The translations under genes and the position numbers were made by a program. Below are positions 54,881 through 63,762 of a stretch of DNA of 64,000 nucleotides, in pieces (within the stretch, counting starts at the first letter, position 1; each line of letters starts with the position of its first letter). This DNA is from Drouetiella hepatica Uher 2000/2452. Lineage in GTDB: Bacteria > Cyanobacteriota > Cyanobacteriia > Elainellales > Elainellaceae. The stretch spans positions 62,001 through 126,000 of the forward strand of contig JAHHHD010000005.1 of the NCBI GenBank assembly GCA_019359505.1, in the 5' to 3' direction. The notes under the pieces are model-generated. The model saw only the letters and a list, made by a program, of their open reading frames with translations. It was not told the DNA's origin and made no database searches.

Positions 54881-55498
54881 ATGAGCGATAAAAGTTCTTA
54901 CGAGCGGCTGGGTTTAACTGAAGATGCGTCGTTTGATGAGATTCAGGAGGCAAAAAGCCGTCTGATAGAGGAAGTTGGGAACGATCGCAAGCAAATAGAA
55001 GCGATCGAATCGGCATACGACGCTATTTTGATGGATCGGCTCCGGCTTCGCCAAGAAGGCAAAATTAAAGTGCCCGATCGCATTCGCTTTCCTGAGCGTC
55101 TGGTGGAGCCATCTCCTGAACATACTCCAGCGCCAGTCAAGCAAGCTCCGGATTGGCTACAGCGATTTATAGATACACCCAGCAGTAGAGATATTTTGCT
55201 GCCTGCTGGTTTGTTTGGAGCCGCCAGCGTCCTGAGTCTGTTCGCACCTTCACTGGGGCTGGCACTGGGCGTAGGGTTTAGCTTCTATTTCCTCAATCGC
55301 AAAGAGCGAAAGTTCGGGCGGGCGCTTTTGCTGACTCTTGGAGGTCTAGTGCTAGGAATTTTGATCGGAATCCAGCTAGGTCGCTTGGCAAGCGGATTGT
55401 TCGCGGCTCAGCCCTCAATGGCTCCTTTCTCCGTAGAGAGTTTTGCGGCAATCGTCACCTTTGTGGTTTTGTGGCTAATCAGCAGCTTTTTACGCTAA
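54881..55498 (+). CDS. CPP1-like J-like domain membrane protein
   Basis: A 205-residue protein from the ATG at 54881 (GAGG seven bases upstream). The N-terminal part SYERLGLTEDASFDEIQEAK is a J-like domain without the HPD tripeptide. It is followed by a Pro-rich linker and three to four TM segments (about 105-205). This is the architecture of CHAPERONE-LIKE PROTEIN OF POR1 (CPP1), which in plants stabilises protochlorophyllide oxidoreductase at plastid membranes. A role in chlorophyll synthesis or thylakoid protein handling is inferred. Stops 10 bp from the convergent VUT gene. Confidence 0.87.
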   Translation: MSDKSSYERLGLTEDASFDEIQEAKSRLIEEVGNDRKQIEAIESAYDAILMDRLRLRQEGKIKVPDRIRFPERLVEPSPEHTPAPVKQAPDWLQRFIDTPSSRDILLPAGLFGAASVLSLFAPSLGLALGVGFSFYFLNRKERKFGRALLLTLGGLVLGILIGIQLGRLASGLFAAQPSMAPFSVESFAAIVTFVVLWLISSFLR

Positions 55499-55508
55499 AC
55501 CGATCGCG

Positions 55509-56045
55509 CTAATCTGGCGAACCTTCCGGCTGCCACCGATCCATTTGCTTGCCTCGGTAGAGCGCCACCAATGCCCCGATCGCATACTTCACCACCGTAT
55601 CGCCCACCAGAATAGAGGCAATCACCGCAGGGGGAAATCCTTCAACGCCCCAGAAGGCAATTAGGGTGAAGAGCAGCGTGTCTAGCGGTACTGAAACGGC
55701 ATTGCTGCCTGCCACCCGTACGAGCCAGGATCGCCTGATTAAGCGCTGGTAGACTTCTGTGTCTGCTGTTTCCGCCAATACGATCGCCAAAAACGAGGCG
55801 ACAATGATGCGCATGGGCACACCCAGCACCAGGCTCATGAGCACATTGGCACCTGCCGCAACGGCAATGGCTCGGTATACATAGCGTCTGCCATACTGAT
55901 GCAGGCGATCGCGCTGAGTAAACGTCACGCCAAAAATGAAGGTGCCGACTGCCGCCTGACCGTAAAACGGAAATGGGATAAACCAGGTGGCAGTATAGTT
56001 GGCTCCCAGCACCGCCAGGATATAAATCAGGCTATTGATCAGCAT
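55509..56045 (-). CDS. VUT family transporter (queuosine precursor uptake, YhhQ-like)
   Basis: A 178-residue protein with about six TM segments. Family phrases: GANYTATWFIPF, FGVTFTQRDRLHQYGRR, RIIVASFLAIVLAETADTEVY and SNAVSVPLDTLLFTLIAFWG. Members of this ECF/VUT family import queuosine precursors such as preQ0; the substrate here is inferred. No queuosine riboswitch was recognised upstream. Confidence 0.85.
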   Translation of the reverse strand: MLINSLIYILAVLGANYTATWFIPFPFYGQAAVGTFIFGVTFTQRDRLHQYGRRYVYRAIAVAAGANVLMSLVLGVPMRIIVASFLAIVLAETADTEVYQRLIRRSWLVRVAGSNAVSVPLDTLLFTLIAFWGVEGFPPAVIASILVGDTVVKYAIGALVALYRGKQMDRWQPEGSPD

Positions 56046-56117
56046 GGGTGATTGCCTAGAGAGATTTTAGACCCTCTAGTTTAGCCTCTAGACAACTCTC
56101 TCAGAGCAAGAATGCGC

Positions 56118-56540
56118 TTAATTAGAATCGTCTGGGTCGTCCGATCGTAGTTTTGGCGTTGTCTGCTTGGGAAGTTTTGTCAGCAGCCCTGCCTTGATGG
56201 CAAAGTTTACTTGTGTAGACTGAGAGCTAGAGGGTGTAGAGGTCGCTTCGCCCGGTAAAACCGTGGGCTGATGGCATAGCACTGTCAGCACACAGGAGCA
56301 GAGTGCTAAAACCATAAAGTCCAGGTTGCCGCCAGACTGAAGCCAGTGAATCAGGTAGGGCATCTCGGAGGTCTTGGGGGACAGCCTGTAGGATGAAGGC
56401 TCCGTATCGTTAGAGGGTGGGTTCAGAACCAGAGCGGCGGGTGCAAAAGATAGGGGCGACATGACGGGCAAATCATCCATGAAGGGTTGGAGCGCCTGTC
56501 GATCGCCATAGTGCGGCTGTCTTTTCCTGTCGTTGTTCAC
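56118..56540 (-). CDS. Hypothetical single-TM protein
   Basis: A 140-residue protein with a GTG start in this model; an internal ATG at codon 21 (MDDLPVMSPLSF) is an alternative. One hydrophobic segment (about 73-88, LDFMVLALCSCVLTVLC) divides a Pro-rich N-terminus from a Thr/Ser/Lys-rich C-terminus. No family was recognised. It follows the VUT gene upstream by 72 bp on the same strand. Confidence 0.5.
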   Translation of the reverse strand: MNNDRKRQPHYGDRQALQPFMDDLPVMSPLSFAPAALVLNPPSNDTEPSSYRLSPKTSEMPYLIHWLQSGGNLDFMVLALCSCVLTVLCHQPTVLPGEATSTPSSSQSTQVNFAIKAGLLTKLPKQTTPKLRSDDPDDSN

Positions 56541-56787
56541 GGTTCTACGCCTCGATTTCTAGCCATTATGAGAGTGGGGGATTCAGAGCGGGAATGAATA
56601 GAGGGAAACGATCGCGCCCTCATCAAAGACGGATGAACCTCTCCCTTGATACAGATTGCCCGCTTCTGCGATCGAAGTTGCAGTTTAGCATTAGTCCATT
56701 CCCGGCATCAAAATCTCCCTATTCAATAAACGCTATTGTCAGCAAAATTGTTGCCCTAAAGTTGGGCAGATAACCGAACTTGCCCGC

Positions 56788-59700
56788 CTAACATACTAGG
56801 CTCACTTGCGAACCCTGCTCTGTCTTGTAAACCTCAATCCGAGTCTGGAAGGCTTCTTTAAGATGAGGCATATGGGTGACGGTCAGGATACAGGCAAAAT
56901 CAGCAGCGATCGCATTAATGGCGGTAATGAGGCGATCGCATCCTGCCTCGTCTTGGGTGCCAAAACCTTCATCAATCACCAAAAGCTGAAGGGCAGTACC
57001 CGATCGCTGAGCCAAAAGCCGCGCCAGCGCCAGCCGAATGGCAAAGTTGATGCGGAACGCTTCGCCGCCTGAGTAGGTTTCATAGGGTCGCGTCCCCTGA
57101 ACATCGCTAATCAAGATATCGAGCGTGTCAATCAGCTTTGTAGCATCGCGCTGCGACCCTTTACGGGCGCGTTGGGTGACAAACTGCACATGGAGCTGGT
57201 TGGCGCTAAGCCGTCCCAAAATCTGGTTGGTTTCGGCTTCTAGCTGGGGCAGGACATTTTCAATCATCAGCGCTTGCAGCCCGTTTTTGCCAAAAGCCTG
57301 GGCAAGTTCCTGGTGAATTCGCATCTGATGCCGAGCGGTTTGAAGCTGAACGCTCAGGGCAGAATGCTGCATCTTTAGGGCTTCGAGCTGCTGCCGCTGC
57401 TGCTGAATACGACCCAGATGAGAGAGGCGATCGTCTAAATGCTGCCGCTGTTGCTGAATCTGCTGTTCCAAGACCGCAATAGCCGAGTTGGCATCAGGGG
57501 CTTGCTGAATCTCTTGCTCTAGAGCCTGAACATGGCTAGATAAGCTCTGAAGCGCCTGTTTACGGCTACTCCAGAGGGCGTTCAATTCCTGCACCTGCTG
57601 CTGGAGTTGAGGATAGTGCTGTTGAGCCTGGACTAGCTCCCGGTAGCGGAGCTGCCAGGGTTGGGCTTGCCGCAACGACTGCCGTAACGCCGTATGCTGC
57701 TCTAAGTCGTAGCCGATCGCCGCCATTTGCTGCTCCAGATGCTCAATTTGCCGTTGCAGAGGCGATCGCGCCAGCTCAGCCAACTGCTGCTCTAGCTGGG
57801 TCAAGGTCGCTTCCAGGACAGGCTGACGCTCGGCAATTTGCGCCTGTCGCTTTTGGGCCTGCTTCGCTTCGGCTTGCTTAATTTCTGCCCAACGCCAGCG
57901 ATCGACCTGTCCACGGGCAAGGGCATGATTTTTGTCGTCATAGCTGAGCTGCCCCAGGCTTTGCTCCAGTAAGCGCAGCTCCTGAAACTCGGTAGCGTAG
58001 TCTTGCTGCTGAAGCGATCGCTCAATTTCGGCTTGTTCGGCGGCAATCTGCTGTAGGCGAACTTGATTTTCATTAGCGCCCTGCAACTGCTCTTGCAGCT
58101 TTCCCCGCCGCTCGATTAAAGCCTCGCGCTGGGATAGCTCTTTGTCCAATTCTCGGTATTCCTGTCGGAGGATTTTGATTTCGCGATCGGAGGTTGTCAA
58201 CTGTTCACGGAGTACCCAGATTTGGTTCAAGGTGTCCTCATGCTCGGCCCGATGTTTTTGCAGCACCAATTGCCAATGAGGTTCATCCAGGGGGCGATCG
58301 CACAGAGGGCAGGGGGGGTAGAGAGAGGGTGCGAGAGTTGCCAATTCCCCCGTTATGGAAGTTTCGGAGGCTCTCTCATGGCGATGGTCTGCGTAATGCT
58401 CTAATGCGCCAACGGGCTGCTGTTCTCGACCTACCTCTTTTTGCAGCATCAGCAGTTTATGGTCTAGCTCAGATAGGTCGCGTTCGCATTCGCGCTGCTG
58501 TTCCTGAAGCCGTTCTAAAAAAGTGCGACGCTCGATGCCCTTGTCTCGCACTTTTTCCTGATAGGCGCGCCGCTGCTCTAGATGCTCAATTTGTTCAGCA
58601 AGCGTGAGGACGGCTTGATGCAACTGGGGCTGTCGCTGTTGCTGGGCTTCAAGCGATCGCCGTAGAGACTCAAGCTCTTCCAACCGGGCAGCTAGACGCG
58701 TCTGGGCGCGATCGATCCGGGTCTGAAGCTGCTGGCGGCGTTGCAGCAGAGGAGTCGCCTTCATTTGCAGATGGTCGAGTTCAGTCAGCCGAATTCTGGC
58801 TTGCCGCAACTGCTCCAGACCTGCCGCTATTTCACTAGATTGGGTCAGGGTTTGCTGAATTTCCTGCTGCTGCTGGTGCAGTGCCTCAAGCTGAGCTTGA
58901 ACCTGCTGAAGCTGCTGAGTCAGATGGCTTTCTTGTTCTGCTTTTTGCTGCTGAAGCTGCTGGCGCTGATTGTGCAGCGTTTGATGGGTTTGAAATTTTG
59001 CCGACTGAAGTTCTTCTTCCTGCTGAAGGCGCTGTAGACGGGCATAATGAGCAACGATCGCCTCTTGCTCTCTTAGAACGGCCTGCAAATCTTGCTGCTG
59101 CTGCTGAGCCTTGGCGAGATCTTGCTGCAAGCGCCGACAGTCCTGGGTCAGCTGCTGCTGCTGCTGCTGCTGAAAACCAAGCTGCTGAAGCCAGGTTTGC
59201 CGCTGCTGGTGTAAGGCTTGTAGCTGCTGATGCTGATGGCGATCGCGCTGCTGCTGCTGCTGCATTTGGGCGATCGTGGCGGTGAGCTGAGTCTCTTCGT
59301 CTTCCAGCTGAGCCACCTGCTCTAGCTGAGTCGTGATTCCGGCGACGTTACGCTCTAGCAGCGTCAGCTCGGCTTTGAACTGGCGGGCTTTTTCCTTTGC
59401 CTGTTCGGCAAGTTCGTCGTAGCGATCGAGCTTCAGCAGATCGGCAAGGATTTGTTTGCGATCGGTCGGGCGCTTGAGCATAAACTCGTCGGCTCTACCC
59501 TGGCGCAGATATGCCGAGTTAATGAAGGTGTCGTAATCGAGCTTGAGATGCTGCAAGATGATCTGCTGCGTGGCGCGAACGCCCTTCTCGGTCAGCGATC
59601 GAAATCCGTCAGGAGTTTGAATCTGAAATTCCAGCGTGCTGGACTGCCCTCGGTAGCGGCTACGAATAATCCGATAGGTTTGCTGGCGACATTGAAAGAT

Positions 59701-59916
59701 AAAGTCGATTAGAGCTTCTGTGCTACCCAAGTGAATTACATCATCTTCAGTGAGGGCACGGCTTTCGCCCCATACTGCCCAGGCAATCGCCTCCAGCAAA
59801 GAAGATTTCCCTGCGCCGTTAGCACCACAAATACAGGCGACATGTAGACCTCGAAAGTCTAGCGTTGCCTCCCGATAGCTTAAAAAGTTTTTCAGGGTGA
59901 GTTGCAGCGGTATCAC
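56788..59916 (-). CDS. sbcC: SbcC/Rad50-type SMC nuclease subunit
   Basis: A 1042-residue ATPase with a GTG start. Walker A GANGAGKSS (31-39) and the C-terminal signature YSGGEAFRINFAIRLALARLL, with Walker B LLVIDEGFGTQD, form the ATPase head. Between them is a long Gln-rich coiled coil with the zinc hook C536-PLC539 at its middle. It should pair with an SbcD/Mre11 nuclease, not adjacent here, to process hairpins and broken DNA ends. Many CTG/CAG trinucleotides encode the Gln runs (for example 59150-59175). Upstream spacer 59917-60433. Confidence 0.94.
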   Translation of the reverse strand: MIPLQLTLKNFLSYREATLDFRGLHVACICGANGAGKSSLLEAIAWAVWGESRALTEDDVIHLGSTEALIDFIFQCRQQTYRIIRSRYRGQSSTLEFQIQTPDGFRSLTEKGVRATQQIILQHLKLDYDTFINSAYLRQGRADEFMLKRPTDRKQILADLLKLDRYDELAEQAKEKARQFKAELTLLERNVAGITTQLEQVAQLEDEETQLTATIAQMQQQQQRDRHQHQQLQALHQQRQTWLQQLGFQQQQQQQLTQDCRRLQQDLAKAQQQQQDLQAVLREQEAIVAHYARLQRLQQEEELQSAKFQTHQTLHNQRQQLQQQKAEQESHLTQQLQQVQAQLEALHQQQQEIQQTLTQSSEIAAGLEQLRQARIRLTELDHLQMKATPLLQRRQQLQTRIDRAQTRLAARLEELESLRRSLEAQQQRQPQLHQAVLTLAEQIEHLEQRRAYQEKVRDKGIERRTFLERLQEQQRECERDLSELDHKLLMLQKEVGREQQPVGALEHYADHRHERASETSITGELATLAPSLYPPCPLCDRPLDEPHWQLVLQKHRAEHEDTLNQIWVLREQLTTSDREIKILRQEYRELDKELSQREALIERRGKLQEQLQGANENQVRLQQIAAEQAEIERSLQQQDYATEFQELRLLEQSLGQLSYDDKNHALARGQVDRWRWAEIKQAEAKQAQKRQAQIAERQPVLEATLTQLEQQLAELARSPLQRQIEHLEQQMAAIGYDLEQHTALRQSLRQAQPWQLRYRELVQAQQHYPQLQQQVQELNALWSSRKQALQSLSSHVQALEQEIQQAPDANSAIAVLEQQIQQQRQHLDDRLSHLGRIQQQRQQLEALKMQHSALSVQLQTARHQMRIHQELAQAFGKNGLQALMIENVLPQLEAETNQILGRLSANQLHVQFVTQRARKGSQRDATKLIDTLDILISDVQGTRPYETYSGGEAFRINFAIRLALARLLAQRSGTALQLLVIDEGFGTQDEAGCDRLITAINAIAADFACILTVTHMPHLKEAFQTRIEVYKTEQGSQVSLVC

Positions 59917-60081
59917 AGGCGTGCAGCAATGGATCGAGCTGAATGGATCTAATCTATCAGTACATTAGCTCTTTAATACACCTGAACGGTAGTATTTGGG
60001 AACTATTTTGTGAGTTTTTTTGAAAATCATTTGAAAATAAGTGGAAAATTGGCGATCGCAATCCTGATCCTTGTCTCGTTC

Positions 60082-60175
60082 TACAGCAACCGCCGAGGCG
60101 GCGAGGACGGGTCATCTTGGGTGAAGCACGAAGCGCCCCACCCAAGATAACCTAAGCAAACTGGCGACAGCTATG
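60082..60175. repeat. MITE-like element, family A copy 5 (decayed)
   Basis: Reverse orientation: starts TACAGCAACCGCCGAGGCGG and ends GCAAACTGGCGACAGCTATG. The inner hairpin (CATCTTGGGTG... CACCCAAGATA) has mismatches, unlike the other copies. Confidence 0.85.
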
Positions 60176-60244
60176 CTGCGAGTTTCGCTAAGTTCTACGC
60201 AGATTTGTATGAGATATGTATGAGATTTGTACCAGCAAATCAGG

Positions 60245-60346
60245 TATGGCCCTACGTACTTGAGTTAGGACGAGTTATTTTTTGAGAGCCGCGCTCCGCG
60301 CGGCTCTCAAAAAATAACTCATTGGATCTAAGCGCGTAGCGCCATA
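60245..60346. repeat. MITE-like element, family B copy 2
   Basis: Starts TATGGCCCTACGTACTTGAG and ends GCGCGTAGCGCCATA. Inner arms of 23 bp (60272-60294 and 60298-60320) are perfect. Inverted relative to copy 1 at 4046, with the same GAGTTATTTTTTGAG core. Confidence 0.88.
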
Positions 60347-60433
60347 AACAAAGTTCGTTTCGGTTTTGGCAACCAACTCATCAAAGCGAATGGCAGCGCA
60401 GATACTGAGAGCAGGTTAGAGGAATGTTGAACA

Positions 60434-60985
60434 ATGCAGACTATTTTCGTAACTGGTTTTTATCTGGCTCTCATGGGCAGTCCGCTGTGGGCGATCGCTG
60501 CCCAGCCTAGCCCCACAGCCCAAGTTGCCCCGGTAGAAACGACTGCTCAGGTCGCTCCTGTAGAAACAGACGTGGAAAGTTCAGATTATGCCGATGCGGT
60601 GATTACATTAGAGAGAACAGCCTGCTTTGGAACTTGTCCTGTCTATCAACTTACTGTCTATGGCGATGGCAGAGTAGTCTATGAAGGCACAGCCTTTGTC
60701 GCCGTGATAGGCAAGCGCACCGCTCAGATTAGCCCTGAACAGGTGCAGCAGCTTGTGACCGCTTTCGAGACTGCAAATTTCTTCTCGTTAGAAAATCAGT
60801 ATGTTGCTGAAGCGACCGATCTGCCTGGAGCCTGGACTTCCATCAGCTCAAATGGACAGAGCAAGCGAGTATGGCGCTATGGCTCCAGCGATCGCCCAGA
60901 ATTGAATAACGCGCCACGATCGCTTACTGAACTAGAAAATCAGATCGACCAGATCGTCAACTCTCAGCAATGGGTCGGAAGCTAG
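60434..60985 (+). CDS. Exported DUF6438 domain protein
   Basis: A 183-residue protein with a signal peptide (VTGFYLALMGSPLWAIAAQP). Residues ~55-175 form a DUF6438-type domain: VITLERTACFGTCPVYQLTV with two conserved Cys, then GDGRVVYEGTAFVAVIGKRT and LENQIDQIV at the end. The function of this domain is unknown; the Cys pair likely forms a disulfide outside the cytoplasm. A short duplicated QVAPVET motif lies in the linker. Convergent with the oxygenase gene. Confidence 0.8.
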   Translation: MQTIFVTGFYLALMGSPLWAIAAQPSPTAQVAPVETTAQVAPVETDVESSDYADAVITLERTACFGTCPVYQLTVYGDGRVVYEGTAFVAVIGKRTAQISPEQVQQLVTAFETANFFSLENQYVAEATDLPGAWTSISSNGQSKRVWRYGSSDRPELNNAPRSLTELENQIDQIVNSQQWVGS

Positions 60986-61033
60986 AAATTTTGGATTTTA
61001 GATTCAACCCCAGATCAATCCGCTCACCTAGCT

Positions 61034-61975
61034 CTAAACCCTTCTCACCCAGCCATTGACTGTAAACCGACTGGCGGCAAACTTGCGCGATGGGCATTGA
61101 ACAGGCAGCACCTCGTGCATGTATCGACTCAAGAAAAATACGATGCTGTTGTTGCGAGGCTCGATCGTTCTGTAAGTTTCTGCCCGGACAAAAAAGTTGT
61201 TTTCAATGCGGCTGTCATAAATCCGTAGTTCGCCACCCGAAAACCGCTTTGGCTCTCGGTTGAAGTAATACACGTAGGTCAGCTCTCGCGAGGCGGTATC
61301 CGGGCTGCCGCTGTCATTATGCACTCGGTAGTAATGTCCATCATTGTGAGCCGTTAACTGCGACTCAATTGAGCTAGTGGGCAAATCTGCCAGTCCAAAT
61401 TGTGCCAGCACTTCGGGGAGGAAAGCCCGGATGCGGCTGCTAATTAGCTCCGAAAATTCTGAAAACTCATACAGCACAACCGACTGACGATGAGATAGGT
61501 CGCCTGTGGAAGTGCTGGTGCTCACAAACAACGACTCCCGTTTTTGCACATAGCTGAGCAACTGCCGATGCTCGCTAGGGGACAAAACATGATCGAACTG
61601 AAAGGCTTTAGAGGGAATAATATTCTGCTCTGCGGCAGCTTCACGGCTTGGCTGCGCCTGGATTGGCTGCTGCGCCTGGATCGGCTGCTGCACCTGAATC
61701 GGCTGCTGCACAATCATGGGCGGATTGGTGATTAGCCCTACTAATCGATCGCACGGAAACACCAGCATCGCCTGACCCTGCTGAATGGGCACTTGAAACA
61801 GCCGCTTTACCCGCTTGCCTTCCCAATCCATCACGACTTCAAAGAGTTGCCGGAGCAACAAATCTTGGGTGGGCACAGACAGCGTATACTCCTGCCCACC
61901 CGAAAGCAGCAAGGTGACTTCGACTTGATCTGGAATCTGTTGGGGAAGCTGAAGCGATCGAGAAAGGGACTGCAT
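61034..61975 (-). CDS. 2OG-Fe(II) oxygenase with N-terminal extension
   Basis: A 313-residue protein. The C-terminal ~190 residues are a prolyl 4-hydroxylase-like double-stranded beta-helix: iron ligands H219-N-D221 in YYRVHNDSG and H287 in RYMHEVLPV, with R303 a candidate 2-oxoglutarate binder. The N-terminal ~85 residues form a separate small beta-rich domain, joined by a PIQVQQPIQAQQPIQAQ linker from an 18 bp DNA repeat. The enzyme should hydroxylate an unknown substrate, perhaps a peptide. Not in an obvious operon. Confidence 0.87.
   Translation of the reverse strand: MQSLSRSLQLPQQIPDQVEVTLLLSGGQEYTLSVPTQDLLLRQLFEVVMDWEGKRVKRLFQVPIQQGQAMLVFPCDRLVGLITNPPMIVQQPIQVQQPIQAQQPIQAQPSREAAAEQNIIPSKAFQFDHVLSPSEHRQLLSYVQKRESLFVSTSTSTGDLSHRQSVVLYEFSEFSELISSRIRAFLPEVLAQFGLADLPTSSIESQLTAHNDGHYYRVHNDSGSPDTASRELTYVYYFNREPKRFSGGELRIYDSRIENNFFVRAETYRTIEPRNNSIVFFLSRYMHEVLPVQCPSRKFAASRFTVNGWVRRV
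61649..61712. repeat. In-frame 18 bp tandem repeat in oxygenase linker
   Basis: About three and a half copies of GGCTGCTGCGCCTGGATT (plus strand) encode PIQAQQ repeats between the two domains of the oxygenase. Confidence 0.85.
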
Positions 61976-62211
61976 CGGTTTAGAGGATCAGGTGAGGAAT
62001 TTTAGAAACGAGATTTCAAGAACGAGATTTTGAGAACCATACCTTGCAAGCTTCACCTCACAAAGTCAGAATTGCAGATTTCAGAAAACGATATCAAGAA
62101 ATTGCTGAAAAATGCCAAAAATGCTCAGAAATGATGATCCTAGATGCCCCACTATCAAATCCTGCTATCAGACCTTGTTACCCAGCCCTACGACCCGTAG
62201 AGGTCATGCCG

Positions 62212-63762
62212 CTAGTGCAGAAAATGCCTCACTCCCGTGAACACCATGACTAGACCCAGCTCATCCGCTGCCTGAATCGAGTCCTGATCGCGCAAACTGC
62301 CTCCAGGCTGAACGATCGATTCAATGCCTGCCGCTGCCGCCGTGCGCACCGAATCATCGAAGGGGAAAAATCCGTCGCTGGCCAAAGTCGCGCCTTTCGC
62401 CCGCTCGCCCGCCTGCTCTAGCGCAATTTTTGCTGAACCCACTCGGTTCATTTGTCCGGCACCCACGCCCAAGGTCGCCCGATCGCGCGTCACCACGATC
62501 GCATTTGATTTCACGTGTCTACAGACTTTCCAGGCAAACAGAAGTTCCGCCAGCTGTGCCTCGGTCGGCTGTTTTGCGGTCACTACGCGCCATGTAGCTG
62601 CATCAGCACTCTGCTCGTCCGCCGTCTGCATCAGAAACCCTCCGGCGATCGGCTTAATGTCCGTCTGTGCCGAGGCGCTCACCAGATCAGGCATTACCAG
62701 CACCCGGACTTTTGACTTAGCGCTAAGAATTTTTGCGGCTTCGGGGTCGCAGCCTGGAGCCACAACGCATTCCAAGAAAGTTTGAGTCAACGCCGTTGCC
62801 GTGGGCGAATCGATCGCCTGGTTCAGCGCTACAATGCCGCCAAAGGCAGACATGGCATCCGCATTCAGGGCTTTTTCGTAGGCTTGCAGCAGCGTATCTC
62901 CCAAGGCAGTGCCACAAGGATTCGTGTGCTTAATAATCGTTGCCGCCGCTTGAGTTGTGGGGAACTCGGCAATAATCCGTCGGGCAGCTTCCAAGTCCAC
63001 GAGATTGTTATAGCTGAGTTCTTTGCCTTGCAGCTTCTCTGCTGCTGCCCACCCGGAAGGCGTGCCCCCTGTCTGGTACCATGCCGCAGACTGGTGAGGG
63101 TTTTCGCCATAGCGCAATGCCTGGATTTGGGTTCCCGTCAGCGTCCAGGTCTGATCTGGCGATTTCAAAGCGTCCTGTGATTCTAAATAAGCCGCAATCG
63201 CCCGATCGTAAGCAGCCGTGTGCTGAAAAGCCTGTAGCGCAGAGGCTTGCCGAAACGCTAGAGAAGGCTTGAGGGAAGATTCGCTTCGCAGTTCATTCAA
63301 GTAGCCCTCATACTGAGTGGGGCTACATAACACAGTTAAGTGAGCAAAATTCTTTGCCGCAGCGCGCAGCATGGCTGGCCCACCCACATCAATTTGCTCG
63401 ATCGCTTCTGCCAACGTCACATTAGGCTGGGCAATGGTCTGCTCAAACGGGTACAGATTGACAACGACTAAATCCATGGGACGAATATTGTTAGCTGCCA
63501 AATCAGCTAAATCTTCGAGCAGGTCTTGCCGCGCCAAAATTCCTCCATGAATGCGAGGATGCAGAGTTTTAACCCGTCCTCCCAAGATTTCAGGCGAACC
63601 TGTATAGTCTGAAACTTTGATGACCGGAATTCCAGCAGCCTGTAGCGTCTTGGCTGTCCCTCCACTGCTAATCAGCTCAAACCCAAATTCTGTCACCAGG
63701 CTATGGGCCAGCTCCACAATTCCAGTTTTGTTGGATGCACTCAATAAGGCTAACCGCGTCAT
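62212..63762 (-). CDS. purH: Bifunctional AICAR transformylase / IMP cyclohydrolase PurH
   Basis: A 516-residue enzyme for the last two steps of IMP synthesis. The N-terminal cyclohydrolase domain starts LALLSASNKTGIVELA, with SSGGTAKTLQ and KTLHPRIHGGILAR. The C-terminal transformylase domain has the catalytic region TIIKHTNPCGTA and the end FFPFDDSVRTAAAAGIESIVQPGGSLRD. The length is normal for bacteria. A single gene on the minus strand; the 236 bp behind it to the oxygenase start contain no gene. Confidence 0.97.
   Translation of the reverse strand: MTRLALLSASNKTGIVELAHSLVTEFGFELISSGGTAKTLQAAGIPVIKVSDYTGSPEILGGRVKTLHPRIHGGILARQDLLEDLADLAANNIRPMDLVVVNLYPFEQTIAQPNVTLAEAIEQIDVGGPAMLRAAAKNFAHLTVLCSPTQYEGYLNELRSESSLKPSLAFRQASALQAFQHTAAYDRAIAAYLESQDALKSPDQTWTLTGTQIQALRYGENPHQSAAWYQTGGTPSGWAAAEKLQGKELSYNNLVDLEAARRIIAEFPTTQAAATIIKHTNPCGTALGDTLLQAYEKALNADAMSAFGGIVALNQAIDSPTATALTQTFLECVVAPGCDPEAAKILSAKSKVRVLVMPDLVSASAQTDIKPIAGGFLMQTADEQSADAATWRVVTAKQPTEAQLAELLFAWKVCRHVKSNAIVVTRDRATLGVGAGQMNRVGSAKIALEQAGERAKGATLASDGFFPFDDSVRTAAAAGIESIVQPGGSLRDQDSIQAADELGLVMVFTGVRHFLH

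Larger units (their letters stand above)
59917..60433. other. Divergent region with two MITE-like elements
   Basis: 517 bp between sbcC and the DUF6438 gene, mostly taken up by family A copy 5 (60082-60175) and family B copy 2 (60245-60346). No gene is visible. GAGGAA lies about 12 bases before the next start. Confidence 0.5.

Noticed and set aside
57100-59300. Long plus-strand ORFs opposite sbcC
   Set aside because: They come from reading the Gln-rich coiled coil (CTG/CAG runs) on the other strand, giving low-complexity Leu or Ala-rich peptides.
62044-62253. Plus-strand ORF of 69 codons between the oxygenase gene and purH
   Set aside because: It overlaps the 3' end of purH antisense, with no ribosome binding site and an unremarkable composition.
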